Source: Spirochaetota bacterium (GTDB taxonomy: Bacteria; Spirochaetota; UBA4802; JAFGDQ01). From it: a DNA stretch of 36,852 nucleotides. This document shows positions 8,065 to 17,021 of the stretch, piece after piece. The first letter of the stretch is position 1. Every line of letters begins with the position of its first letter. The notes below the pieces were generated by a model. It had not been told where the DNA came from, searched no databases, and was given only the letters and a program-made list of their open reading frames with translations. A program made the position numbers and the translations under genes. Where the stretch lies: the NCBI GenBank assembly GCA_016932015.1, contig JAFGDQ010000054.1:1-36852 (forward strand), given 5' to 3'.

Positions 8065-10125
8065 ATGAAAATAAATGAAATAATCGGTCAGATATTACAG
8101 AGAAATAAAATTATCCTGTATTTAGTTATAGTAATTCTGGTGAACGTTGTAAGCTCAACCCTGTTTTTTAAATTTGATTTAACTGAAAATAACGTTTATT
8201 CCCTGTCTGAAATAAGCGAAGATGTTGTAGCTGAGCTTCAGGAACCTTTGAATGTCAAGATATTCTTTTCTGAAAATCTTCCTGCTCCTTATAACACTGT
8301 ACACCGGTATTTGAAAGACCTTATGGAGGAATATTCCGAAGCAGCTAATGATAATTTCAGTTATGAGTTTATTGATGTTGAGGAAGACAGGGATTTAGCT
8401 AATGATTTCGGCATTTTCCCGATTCAGGTAAGAGAAATAGAAAGCGATCAGCTTAAATTCCGAAACGCGTATATGGGATTGTCAATAGTGCACGGAGATC
8501 TTATTGAAAAGCTTACTTCAATTACTGAAGCAGAGGGCCTGGAATACAGGATTACAACTCTGATAAAGAAGATGACAGGAAAGATTGACACCCTTTTAAA
8601 GCTGGATAATCCAATCAGGATTACTCTTTATGCAAGCAGCAATCTTCCTATTCAGGGAGTGAAAGGCCTGGATAAAAAAGTCGGAGAAATAGCTAAAAAA
8701 ATAAGTATCGAAAATTATAATAAAGTTGAATTTAAATTTATTGATCCTGCTGAAGATAAAACAGCAATGAGCGCTGCGGATGTCTTTGGCGTTGCCAGTC
8801 TTTCATGGCAGAGAATGCGCGGAATGGATGGAAAGTTTATCAATCCTGGAGAGGGACTGATCGGTATTGTAGTCGAACTTGGTGATAAATTTGAAACGAT
8901 TCAGCTGCTTTCAAGATCTCTTTTCGGACAGTATGTGGTTGGAAATCTTGAAACTCTTCATGACAGTCTGAATACTGCTATTGATAATGTCATTAATGTT
9001 AATCCCGGAATCGGCTATATTACAGGCCATAATGAGGTTGATTTGAATGACGCACAGATGGGAGGCGGCGCTCTAAAATCCGTACTGTCTGACATGTATG
9101 ATATAAAGGAAATCAATCTTGCTGAAGAGGATATTCCGGACAATATTAATGTAATAATTATAAACGGCCCCAAGACCCGTTATACTGATGAGGAGATTTT
9201 GAAAATTGACCAGTTTATCATGGAGGGAAAATCTGTACTGTTCGCTATCGATTCATTTTTTGAGATGAGAGATCAGCAGGCAATGAGATTCGGAGGGGGA
9301 AAGCCTGCTGTATTTCCCGTACTTTCAGGAATGGATAATCTTTTGGGACATTACGGTATAAATGTTAATAAAGATATTGTACTGGATAAAAAATGCTATG
9401 AAGCGAATCAACAGGGACTTAACGGACAGAAAATTTATTTCGCGCCGATTATTGAGGAAAAAGGCCTGAATGAAAATAATGTAATTACAAAATCACTGAA
9501 GATGATGGTATGGCCAAAAGGGTCATCCATATCTCTTGACAGTGAGAAAATGAAAGATGCGGAAGCTGAAAAGACTGTACTTGTAAGGTCTTCTGAAGAA
9601 AGCTGGCTCATGAAAGGCCGGGTTAATTTTATGCCTTTTTCTATAATTCCTCCATCAGATTCATCGGAGATGTCAGTCAAAGACCTCTCTGTTCTTGTTG
9701 AAGGTAAATTTACCAGCTATTTTAAAGGTAAAGAAATTCCTGAAAAAGAAAAGGGCAAAAAGAAAAAACAATCGGATATAAAATCAAAAGATTTTCTTGA
9801 AAAAAGTTTAAAACCTGCCAGAATATTTGTTGCCGGTACTTCAGAGATTTCGTTATCAAATGTTGTGGATGAAAACGGTAAGTCTCTTAACGCTATATTT
9901 ATGCATAATGTTGTAGATTTTCTTGCGGGTAACATAAATATTCCTGAAATGAGAACAAAGGGAATACAAATAAGTCCGCTGAAAGATTCAGGCGATAAAT
10001 CAAGATTCATTATTAAACTTTTTAATATAGCCGGCCTTCCTCTTGTTGTAATCATACTTGGAATAGTTGTATGGAGAAAAAGGCTGGCAAGAAAAAAGAG
10101 AATTATGAAGGAGTTTGCAGTATAA
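8065..10125 (+). CDS. GldG-like ABC auxiliary protein
   Basis: Large membrane-anchored accessory subunit of Gld-type ABC systems. It has an N-terminal membrane helix (about residues 17-36), then the ENNVYSLSEIS segment and the long extracytoplasmic ABC_transp_aux-type region. Near residues 200-420 it contains the part that other family members share (GIGYITGHNEVDLND; VIIINGPKTRYTDEE). A lysine-rich low-complexity linker lies at about 560-580, and one C-terminal helix (about 655-675) is followed by a basic tail. 686 aa. It overlaps the following DUF4340 gene by one base (TAATG). The family role is unproven; it is always found with its permease. Confidence 0.9.
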   Translation: MKINEIIGQILQRNKIILYLVIVILVNVVSSTLFFKFDLTENNVYSLSEISEDVVAELQEPLNVKIFFSENLPAPYNTVHRYLKDLMEEYSEAANDNFSYEFIDVEEDRDLANDFGIFPIQVREIESDQLKFRNAYMGLSIVHGDLIEKLTSITEAEGLEYRITTLIKKMTGKIDTLLKLDNPIRITLYASSNLPIQGVKGLDKKVGEIAKKISIENYNKVEFKFIDPAEDKTAMSAADVFGVASLSWQRMRGMDGKFINPGEGLIGIVVELGDKFETIQLLSRSLFGQYVVGNLETLHDSLNTAIDNVINVNPGIGYITGHNEVDLNDAQMGGGALKSVLSDMYDIKEINLAEEDIPDNINVIIINGPKTRYTDEEILKIDQFIMEGKSVLFAIDSFFEMRDQQAMRFGGGKPAVFPVLSGMDNLLGHYGINVNKDIVLDKKCYEANQQGLNGQKIYFAPIIEEKGLNENNVITKSLKMMVWPKGSSISLDSEKMKDAEAEKTVLVRSSEESWLMKGRVNFMPFSIIPPSDSSEMSVKDLSVLVEGKFTSYFKGKEIPEKEKGKKKKQSDIKSKDFLEKSLKPARIFVAGTSEISLSNVVDENGKSLNAIFMHNVVDFLAGNINIPEMRTKGIQISPLKDSGDKSRFIIKLFNIAGLPLVVIILGIVVWRKRLARKKRIMKEFAV

Positions 10126-11075
10126 TGAAGAATAAAAGAATTGTAGTAAGTTTCGTAATTATTGCCGTTCTTCTGCTTTATCTTGTACTTTCAAATACGG
10201 CAAGTAAGAATGATAGTATTCCGGATATAACCAAACTTGACAAAATTGATGAAATCCTTATCACAAAAGATAATATTACAATAAATCTGAAAAAGAAGGA
10301 TAAGGACTGGTATATAAACGACCAGTATCTTGCTGATGGTGTAAAAGTAAATAAACTGGAAACCGGAGTCAGGAATCTTGAAATGGTCAGTTATATATCA
10401 AATGACCATTATATCAGATATGATTTAACTCCTGAAAAATCGATACATGTTTTAGTGAAAAATGAAGGTCAAGTTGAGAGAGAAATATTAATAGGCAAAG
10501 CCAGTACAACAGACCGGAATGCCTATGTCAGAATTGCGGATGATGAGGCTGTTTACCTGGCAAACAGCAACCTGAATTCCGATTTTACTACCACTATTGG
10601 GGAACTGCGGGAAAAAGAAATCCATAAATTTGCCAGTGATGTATTAACATGGCTCCAGGTAAGCTATAAGGGAAAAACCATGACTTTCGAAAAGAGAATG
10701 GAAGCGCCTGAAGAACCAAAGGATGAAAATAAAGAAGCAGAGACCAATGAAGAACAGAAAGAAAAGAAAACTGTTGAGAACTGGTATTACGCAGAGCGCG
10801 GAAATGCCAGAATTAATAAAGAAGTTATAGATCCGGTTTTAAGTGCTTTCAGTACAGTAAGGGCTGCTGAATTTCCTGAAGTTGAAAAGAAAAATCTGAA
10901 AGGTTTGATTTGTATGATTAAAGGCAAGATTGACGATAAAGAAGTTACTATGAAAATTCATAACAAATTCGGGAAGGAAGCATATATCTGCTCATCTACC
11001 GAATCAGATTATGCATTTACACTTGAAGACTGGTCAGTAAAAAGATTCTTTAAAGAACCCAAGGATTTTAAATAA
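10125..11075 (+). CDS. DUF4340 domain membrane-anchored protein
   Basis: The N-terminal anchor (VVSFVIIAVLLLYLVLSN) precedes an extracytoplasmic region that fits DUF4340: a repeated small beta fold with DKIDEILITKDNITINLKKK, DWYINDQYLADGVKVN and the glycine/threonine segment IGKASTTDRNAYVRIADD. A Glu/Lys-rich stretch lies at about 190-220. 316 aa from ATG at 10125, which has AAGGAG 11 bases upstream. A longer frame from 10071 lies inside the GldG-like gene and is not needed. DUF4340 proteins habitually follow GldG-like genes. Function unknown; it probably completes the complex. Terminator hairpins follow. Confidence 0.88.
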   Translation: MKNKRIVVSFVIIAVLLLYLVLSNTASKNDSIPDITKLDKIDEILITKDNITINLKKKDKDWYINDQYLADGVKVNKLETGVRNLEMVSYISNDHYIRYDLTPEKSIHVLVKNEGQVEREILIGKASTTDRNAYVRIADDEAVYLANSNLNSDFTTTIGELREKEIHKFASDVLTWLQVSYKGKTMTFEKRMEAPEEPKDENKEAETNEEQKEKKTVENWYYAERGNARINKEVIDPVLSAFSTVRAAEFPEVEKKNLKGLICMIKGKIDDKEVTMKIHNKFGKEAYICSSTESDYAFTLEDWSVKRFFKEPKDFK

Positions 11076-11089
11076 GAAAAATAATTCTT

Positions 11090-11129
11090 ATATCTGAATG
11101 CTTAATAAATATTTTAAGCATTCAGATAT
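11090..11129. terminator. 16-bp perfect hairpin between convergent operons
   Basis: Bases 11090-11105 pair perfectly with 11114-11129 around an eight-base loop. It sits just after the DUF4340 stop and downstream of feoB on the other strand. There is no clean T-run on the plus side, so it may serve as a two-way terminator or stabilising hairpin. Confidence 0.6.
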
Positions 11130-11146
11130 GTCACCTGAATATCATG

Positions 11147-11182
11147 GAGTTCGTCCTTTCTTCGGGGCGGACTCTTTTTATC
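11147..11182 (+). terminator. Rho-independent terminator of the ABC operon
   Basis: A 10-bp stem (11147-11156 with 11165-11174, three G-U pairs) and an eight-base loop are followed by TTTTTATC. The T-run reaches into the stop codon of the convergent feoB. Confidence 0.75.
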
Positions 11183-13505
11183 TGAATCCCAGAAGCAGCC
11201 CTGCATTGTAAAAAAGAAAACAAACTATCCATGCCAGAATAATCTGATAAACAATTGAAAAAAGAGCCCACGACCAGCCGGCCTCTCTTCCCATTACTAC
11301 GACTGTTCCAAGACAGGGAACATATAAAAGTACGAATAACAAAAATGTATATGCTATAAGGGGAGTTATTCCGAATTCCTTTTTTTTCAGTACCTGGTTA
11401 AGCGGCTTAATCAGAGCTCCTTCTTCTTCCGATTCTGAAGCATGATAAAGCACGCCCATTGTGCTTACTACAATTTCCTTTGCTATGAATCCTGTTGTCA
11501 GGGAAATTCCCATTTGCCAGTTGAATCCCAGCGGTTTTATCACAGGAAGTATGATTTTTCCGAATTTGCCTATAAATGTGTTTTTCATCTGCTCGGATTT
11601 CATCTCAAGCTGCAGTTGTTCCTTTTTAGAAAGGTATTCGTCTTTAAGCATGTTCAGTTCTTCCGGCACCTCACCATGACGTGAAATTAAAATATTTCTG
11701 TTTGCTTTATAATCTGCTGTAATTTTTTCTATTTTTAAATTATATTCTTCGTTATTGTCAGTTTTCGGATACGCGCTTAACACCCAGATTATAATGGAAA
11801 AGACTAATATTATTCCTCCGACTTTTTTTAAATAAACAGACCCTCTGTCCCACATATGAAGCAGAGTTGTTTTCAATGTCGGCATTCTGTAAGGAGGAAG
11901 TTCCATAACGAAAGGTGTTGATTCGCCTTTGAAAAAAACCGCGCGGAATAATTTAGCAGATATAAATGCAAAGATAACTCCGATGAAATATAAAGATGCG
12001 ATGACCGCGCCTGCGTATTTATGAAAAAAAGTACCCGCAAACAGAACGTATACCGGGAGTCTTGCGGAGCAGCTCATAAACGGGTTGATAAGTATTGTCA
12101 GAATCCGGTCTCTTGTACTTTCAAGGGAACGGGTAGCCATTATTGCAGGGACATTGCATCCGAATCCCATTACCAGGGAGATAAAAGATTTGCCGTGAAG
12201 GCCCATTGTATGCATTATTTTGTCCATCTTAAAGGCCGCCCTTGCCATATATCCGGTATCCTCCATGAAACTGATACCCATAAAAAGGATGAGTATGTTC
12301 GGCAGAAAAACAATAACTCCTCCGACTCCGCCTATAATACCGTCAATCAGAAGATCTTTCAGGGGGCCTTCGGGTATTTGTTTTTCGAACAGAGCTGATA
12401 TCAGTGAAACGCCCTTTTCAATCCAGTCCATCGGGTATTTCCCGAGACTGAATGTTAATTGAAACAGCAGCCATAGAAAAACAATAAGAATGGGAAAAGC
12501 AAGATAGCGGTTCGTAACAAATTTGTCAATTTTTTCAGATAAATCTTTGCGCTTTGCTTTTGTCCTGGTTACAGATTCTCTTATCGCACCGGTGATAAAT
12601 CCATAACGCATATCCGTAAGGACAGTATCGATTGAATCATGAAATTTTTTTTCAATTTCAGTTTTACTTTCCTGAACCTGCTTTTTTATATTATTATAAT
12701 TGGTAAATGATTTTAATTTTTTCTCCGCGTCGGGATCTCCTTCTATGAGCCTCATTGCAAGCCAGCGTGTAGAATATTTTTGCCCGATTTCTTCATCAGA
12801 CCATATGGTTTCCTGTATGTTTTTTATTTCTTTTTCAAGGTCTGCACCGTAATTAATATGAAGATGCCTTGTCTTGGGGCTTTTTTTAAGGCATACGTTA
12901 ATTACAGCATCCAGTAACTTATCAATGCCTATAGATTTTGTTGCGATCGTTTTTACAATATCCATACCAAGTAAAGTAGAAAGCGTATCGGTATTTATGT
13001 TAAATCCCTTTGTTTCTGCTTCGTCATACATATTTAAAGCCATTACAATACGGGCATTCATTTCAATCAATTGTGTGGTCAGGTACAGATTTCTTTCAAG
13101 GTTGCCGGCATCCACAACGTTAATTATTACATCAGGATGGTCTGCCGGTTGATGAGTATATTCTTCAAAAAATTGAGCGTGATGTGAATGATTATGATGC
13201 CTTCTTCTCCCGCTGAAGCGGCTTTTCCTTCCTTCTCCATGCTGAGAACGCCGGAAATGACTTCCGATTATGAAATCTCTTGCGACAATTTCTTCAATAC
13301 TGAATGAACTCAGGCTGTATGTTCCCGGCAAATCTACAATAATGATATTATAGCCTTTATAGGAAAGCCTGCCTTCTCTTTTTTCCACAGTTACGCCGCT
13401 CCAGTTCGCGACCTTCTGGCGTGATCCGGTCAATGCGTTAAAAATCGTTGTTTTACCGCTGTTGGGATTTCCTGCAAGTCCTACTACTATGGTCTTTTTG
13501 TGCAT
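11178..13505 (-). CDS. feoB: Ferrous iron transporter FeoB
   Basis: GTP-dependent Fe(II) uptake channel of the inner membrane. The N-terminal G domain shows G1 (GNPNSGKTT, residues 12-20), switch I (WSGVTVEKREG), G3 (DLPG, 58-61) and G4 (NMYD). The membrane part has FGCNVPAIMATRS, AKEIVVSTMG and a C-terminal PCLGTVVVMGREAGW segment, all family hallmarks. 775 aa. Between the end of the G3 region and PDVIINVVDA there is a histidine/arginine-rich insertion of about 43 residues (81-123) that ordinary FeoB lacks. ATG at 13505 is preceded by ACGGAAA. It lies 59 bp after its regulator gene and is probably co-transcribed with it. Confidence 0.96.
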   Translation of the reverse strand: MHKKTIVVGLAGNPNSGKTTIFNALTGSRQKVANWSGVTVEKREGRLSYKGYNIIIVDLPGTYSLSSFSIEEIVARDFIIGSHFRRSQHGEGRKSRFSGRRRHHNHSHHAQFFEEYTHQPADHPDVIINVVDAGNLERNLYLTTQLIEMNARIVMALNMYDEAETKGFNINTDTLSTLLGMDIVKTIATKSIGIDKLLDAVINVCLKKSPKTRHLHINYGADLEKEIKNIQETIWSDEEIGQKYSTRWLAMRLIEGDPDAEKKLKSFTNYNNIKKQVQESKTEIEKKFHDSIDTVLTDMRYGFITGAIRESVTRTKAKRKDLSEKIDKFVTNRYLAFPILIVFLWLLFQLTFSLGKYPMDWIEKGVSLISALFEKQIPEGPLKDLLIDGIIGGVGGVIVFLPNILILFMGISFMEDTGYMARAAFKMDKIMHTMGLHGKSFISLVMGFGCNVPAIMATRSLESTRDRILTILINPFMSCSARLPVYVLFAGTFFHKYAGAVIASLYFIGVIFAFISAKLFRAVFFKGESTPFVMELPPYRMPTLKTTLLHMWDRGSVYLKKVGGIILVFSIIIWVLSAYPKTDNNEEYNLKIEKITADYKANRNILISRHGEVPEELNMLKDEYLSKKEQLQLEMKSEQMKNTFIGKFGKIILPVIKPLGFNWQMGISLTTGFIAKEIVVSTMGVLYHASESEEEGALIKPLNQVLKKKEFGITPLIAYTFLLFVLLYVPCLGTVVVMGREAGWSWALFSIVYQIILAWIVCFLFYNAGLLLGFR

Positions 13506-13564
13506 TTTATTTTCCGTAATTAAAGAATGATTTGTGTTATCGCATTATTAATAAATAGATAGAA

Positions 13565-14272
13565 TCAGGATTCCTCATCTGTTCCATTAATAACAGGTTT
13601 TACAATGATGCTTTTTGCCTCTTCAACTCTTAATGAAATATTGTAGTCCTTTATTTTAACTTCGATAGGATCTTTCAGAGGAGCATATTTGATTACTCTT
13701 ATATTTTCCCCTTTTCTGAATCCCATTTCACTGAGCCTTTTTTTATACGGGCTTTCATTTATAAATATTATTACCGAAGTGTCACCTTCCCTTATTTCAC
13801 TTAAAGATCTCTGCTCAAGTAAATCATTAAGTCTTTCTGTCCATTCCCGGTTTTCACTGCTTTCGGATTTATAAAATTGAATCAGTTTAAAAATCTGTTT
13901 GCATGCTTCGGATGTTAAATCATGTTCAACGCGGCAGGCAACCTTATCAGCTCTTTTCCTGTCGATTTTTAATACATCATGGAAAAAATCTGTAAGAAAT
14001 GAATGTCTGTTATATACTTTTTCAGCAATAGCTTTCCCGGATTCTGTGAGATCAACATATCCGTATCTTTCATAATTGATCAGGCCTTTTTCCTCCAGTT
14101 TCTGCAGTGCGGCAGTAACACTCGGCATTTTTATGTTAAGACTTTTGGCAATGTCCTTGACGCGTACAACTTTTTTCTTCCTGGAAAGGAGTTCAATACT
14201 CTCAACATAATCTTCCATATTTGAACTAAGATCAGTGCTCTCAAAATTGCAATCGGCATCTATTTTTATCAT
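13565..14272 (-). CDS. DtxR/MntR-family metalloregulator with FeoA-like domain
   Basis: Metal-dependent repressor. The winged helix-turn-helix covers about residues 19-80 (MEDYVESI; VKDIAKSLNIKMPSVTAAL). The dimerisation/metal-binding part follows, with candidate ligands in NRHSFL and CRVEHDLTSE. The C-terminal region (about 158-232) has the SH3-like FeoA fold pattern, including KKRLSEMGFRKGENIRVI. 235 aa. ATG at 14272 has GGAGG six bases upstream, which fixes the start and gives a 17-residue extension before MEDY. It stands directly upstream of feoB, so iron or manganese control of uptake is the natural role. No separate feoA is present in the window. Confidence 0.9.
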   Translation of the reverse strand: MIKIDADCNFESTDLSSNMEDYVESIELLSRKKKVVRVKDIAKSLNIKMPSVTAALQKLEEKGLINYERYGYVDLTESGKAIAEKVYNRHSFLTDFFHDVLKIDRKRADKVACRVEHDLTSEACKQIFKLIQFYKSESSENREWTERLNDLLEQRSLSEIREGDTSVIIFINESPYKKRLSEMGFRKGENIRVIKYAPLKDPIEVKIKDYNISLRVEEAKSIIVKPVINGTDEES

Positions 14273-14310
14273 GCATTGCCTCCGGAAAAAGATTTTATTA
14301 ATAATATATA

Positions 14311-14335
14311 ATAAATTTAGTTAATTCTAATTTAT
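14311..14335. promoter_or_regulatory. Candidate operator for the metalloregulator
   Basis: Imperfect inverted repeat: ATAAATTTAG, a six-base spacer, then CTAATTTAT, with one extra base in the left arm. Its core TTAG-N6-CTAA resembles DtxR/MntR boxes. It lies about 40 bp before the regulator start. On the minus strand it overlaps a TAGAAT hexamer with TTGACA 14 bp upstream (14344-14349), a rather short promoter spacing. Confidence 0.45.
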
Positions 14336-14411
14336 TTTTTTTATGTCAATAGTTTTTTTGCTGCTGATAAATGATTTTTAGCCAGTTTGATAATCAGCAT
14401 TGTTTAATTAA

Positions 14412-14440
14412 TTGACTCTTTTAACGTATTAGACAATAAT
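14412..14440 (+). promoter_or_regulatory. Candidate sigma-70 type promoter
   Basis: TTGACT and AATAAT are separated by 17 bp (five of six matches in each). The -10 box ends about 43 bases before the PAP2 gene start. Confidence 0.5.
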
Positions 14441-14483
14441 CTGACAGTGGAAAACTTATAAATAGATTGCGCGGGATTAAAAT

Positions 14484-15047
14484 TTGGAATTAGAAATAAT
14501 TAAATTTTTTTTGAATTTAAAAGACAGCTGTATATTCAATATATTTGCAGTAATAACCGGTAAAACTTATATTTTTATTACAGTTTTGATGTTTGCCGCA
14601 TATGCCGTTTACAGATTAAAAAAACAGGCAATTATCTTTATACTTGTATTGATAATATCCGTATCCGCTTCAGATGTGATATGCTACAGAATATTGAAGC
14701 CGGCTATTGGGAGGTTAAGGCCATCAGTGGAATTAAGGTTATTAAAACAGGAGAATTTGAATAATTTTTCCCGGGAATTCAGCAAGAAGGATTTTTCAAT
14801 GCCTTCCAATCATGCTTCCAATGTCTTTGCATTTTTTATTGTTTATTTTATCTATGTAAGAAGGTACTGGATTCCTGTGCTTATTAATTCTTTATTAATC
14901 GCAGTCTCAAGGGTTGTTGTCGGCAAACATTATCCGACAGATATTCTGGCTGGAATGATTACAGGAATTATTATCGGATTGTTCTTTATCTGTTTGTTTT
15001 GTCTGCTTCAAAGCCTTGTCAGAAGGAAAAAGACGGAGCCTGTATAA
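14484..15047 (+). CDS. PAP2 superfamily membrane phosphatase
   Basis: Integral membrane acid phosphatase, such as undecaprenyl-diphosphate or lipid phosphatases. All three active-site motifs are present: KPAIGRLRP, PSNHASN (an Asn at the usual Gly position) and SRVVVGKHYPTD. Five to six hydrophobic helices surround them. 187 aa. The start is TTG at 14484 with GGGA seven bases upstream. The next Met, near residue 36, would cut off the first helix. It lies 27 bp before the MscS-type gene, probably in one operon. The lipid substrate cannot be told. Confidence 0.9.
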   Translation: MELEIIKFFLNLKDSCIFNIFAVITGKTYIFITVLMFAAYAVYRLKKQAIIFILVLIISVSASDVICYRILKPAIGRLRPSVELRLLKQENLNNFSREFSKKDFSMPSNHASNVFAFFIVYFIYVRRYWIPVLINSLLIAVSRVVVGKHYPTDILAGMITGIIIGLFFICLFCLLQSLVRRKKTEPV

Positions 15048-15074
15048 ACTTTCTTAATCAAAAGAGGATCATTA

Positions 15075-16748
15075 ATGAGATATCTTTTACTGAAATTATA
15101 TAAGAGTATTCCGGTTATAATTTCTGCATTGATAATTATAATCGCTTCTTTTTCAAATATAATTGCCGGGCAAGAAGATAATCAGAATAAGGGTACTGAT
15201 ATTCGGCTGAAGACGCAAGGTAATGATAAAGTAATAATTATGCTTCCTTTTTTTAATTATTCCGATTCGGAATTTAAATATCTCTCTACATATGTTCCTG
15301 AGCTGATATCAAAATATATTTCAAAATATGAAGGGATCAAAATTTACAATCCTATGTCTTTAAGGCAGGAGCTTGAGTTGAAAAATCTGACTCCGCAAAT
15401 ATTTTATTATAGTAATTTTTCTGTTGAATTACTGAAAAAGTTAAAAGCTGACAGAGCAGTAACGGGCAGATATATTATTCAGGGCAATACAATTCTAATT
15501 GATTTTAAAGTAATCAATGTGGATTCGGGGCAACGAGTTGATGGTTATGCTTTTGAAGGTTCAATGGATGAACATCTTTTAAGTACTCTGGAACGTTATG
15601 CAAAAACAAGAGCTGACTGGATAGTGGAATATATACTTTCAGAACTGGTACTAAAACTTGACACCAAGCAGAAAACCAGATCAGAGATAGTGCTGGATAA
15701 ATTAAGAAGTACTAAGTTTGGTAAAATAATAAGCAATAAATGGGTTTTTGCACTTTTGATTGTTTTCTGTTTCTGGGGATTCGGGAAATTAATATCCATA
15801 GGTTTTAAAAAGACTGCCCCCAGGATTAAGCTGCTCTCTGATCAGAGAATCGGAGAGGAGGGAATTCGTAAATTCAGAAAATCTCTTAAATGGGTAACAT
15901 TTTTTTTCGGAGTAAAACTTGCGGCATTATCTATTGGATTTTCACCTGTAATTTACGACATGATCAATGATATAGTAGTTACTATTATTCTGGCAATTGC
16001 CGCATTTGCTTTAATAATAATTATAGAAGGTTCTATCAGTATCTGGGGCAAAGATGTCACAGACAGAATAAATCCCCGTGTTAACAAGGACCTTATGCCT
16101 TTGTTTGTTACTTTCAGCAAAATATTTATTATATCTCTCATTGTAATTGTTGTACTCTCAAGATTTGATATTGATGTCGGCCCTTTTCTGGCTTCAATAG
16201 GAATACTCGGTATCGCGATAGGCTTTGCGGTTAAGGACAGCCTCGCGAATATTATTGGCGGTATTTTTCTGGCAATTGACCGTTCAATTGCTGCCGGAGA
16301 TATGGTGACAATTGATAATGATACAGGTATAATTAAAGAAGTCGGACTCCGAAATACAAAACTTCTCACTTATGATAACGAAATAATTGTTATTCCTAAT
16401 GGAGAGCTTGCCAATAAAAGATTTAAAAATTTCGTTCTTCCTGACCCCAGCCTGCGGGTTGTCGTAATTTTCAGCGTCGTTTACGGCTCAGATGTTGACA
16501 GAGTGGAAGCTGTTGTTCTCAATGCCTTGAAAACTATAGATGAAGTGTTATCTGATCCGGAACCTCAGTGTTTTTTTGAAGAAATGGCGGACTTTTCCCT
16601 TGTGTTTCATGCCAGGTTCTGGATATCAGATTATAATGCAAGATTGTATAAAAAGAAAGAAGCAACAAAAGTAATCTATAAATCTTTAAATGAAGCGGGA
16701 ATCGGTATTCCTTTCCCAACCCATACTGTGTATTTAAAACGGGAATAG
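15075..16748 (+). CDS. MscS-family channel with TolB/CsgG-like N-terminal domain
   Basis: Mechanosensitive channel of the MscS family with an unusual front. Residues 12-31 look like a signal or first membrane helix. Residues about 52-165 (VIIMLPFFNYS, ADRAVTGRYIIQGNTILIDFKVINVDSGQ) resemble the amino domain of TolB/CsgG-type periplasmic proteins. Four hydrophobic segments follow (about 223-243, 272-292, 300-320, 342-361). Then come the MscS pore helix (GILGIAIGFAVKDSLANIIGGIFLAIDRS) and the cytosolic beta and alpha/beta domains (VGLRNTKLLTYDNEIIVIPNGEL). 557 aa. AGAGG lies about ten bases before the ATG. It follows the PAP2 gene by 27 bp. The channel assignment is firm; the N-domain identity is an inference from pattern. 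Confidence 0.9.
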   Translation: MRYLLLKLYKSIPVIISALIIIIASFSNIIAGQEDNQNKGTDIRLKTQGNDKVIIMLPFFNYSDSEFKYLSTYVPELISKYISKYEGIKIYNPMSLRQELELKNLTPQIFYYSNFSVELLKKLKADRAVTGRYIIQGNTILIDFKVINVDSGQRVDGYAFEGSMDEHLLSTLERYAKTRADWIVEYILSELVLKLDTKQKTRSEIVLDKLRSTKFGKIISNKWVFALLIVFCFWGFGKLISIGFKKTAPRIKLLSDQRIGEEGIRKFRKSLKWVTFFFGVKLAALSIGFSPVIYDMINDIVVTIILAIAAFALIIIIEGSISIWGKDVTDRINPRVNKDLMPLFVTFSKIFIISLIVIVVLSRFDIDVGPFLASIGILGIAIGFAVKDSLANIIGGIFLAIDRSIAAGDMVTIDNDTGIIKEVGLRNTKLLTYDNEIIVIPNGELANKRFKNFVLPDPSLRVVVIFSVVYGSDVDRVEAVVLNALKTIDEVLSDPEPQCFFEEMADFSLVFHARFWISDYNARLYKKKEATKVIYKSLNEAGIGIPFPTHTVYLKRE

Positions 16749-16772
16749 TATTACCTGACCGGTTTTCATCAA

Positions 16773-16805
16773 ATAATTTCCAGTTGAGATATACATGGAA
16801 ATTAT
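16773..16805 (+). terminator. Hairpin after the MscS-type gene
   Basis: A perfect 10-bp stem (16773-16782 with 16796-16805) and a 13-base loop, 25 bp after the stop codon. There is no immediate T-run, so termination is probable but not certain. Confidence 0.5.
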
Positions 16806-17021
16806 GCGGATTTAATAATAATTCTTTATGTTTTATTCATAGATATAATTTGATACTTGATTTTCATTTTCGATTATGCTAATTTGTCTCAGCTTATCGC
16901 GAATTTTTTTGATTATCCTGTTTAAAATAAATCTTTCAACGCTGTATAAATATTTAAAATATAAAATATTTATTTCTTCAGTAAATTTGTCGTTTGTTAT
17001 TCTGACCGGGCAGGCTTTTTA

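Noticed and set aside
10071..10124. Upstream extension of the DUF4340 gene
   Set aside because: It lies within the GldG-like gene, and the ATG at 10125 has its own ribosome binding site and starts right before the membrane anchor.
12021..12398. Open frame of 125 codons on the plus strand inside feoB
   Set aside because: Antisense shadow of the FeoB membrane domain, with no recognisable motif.
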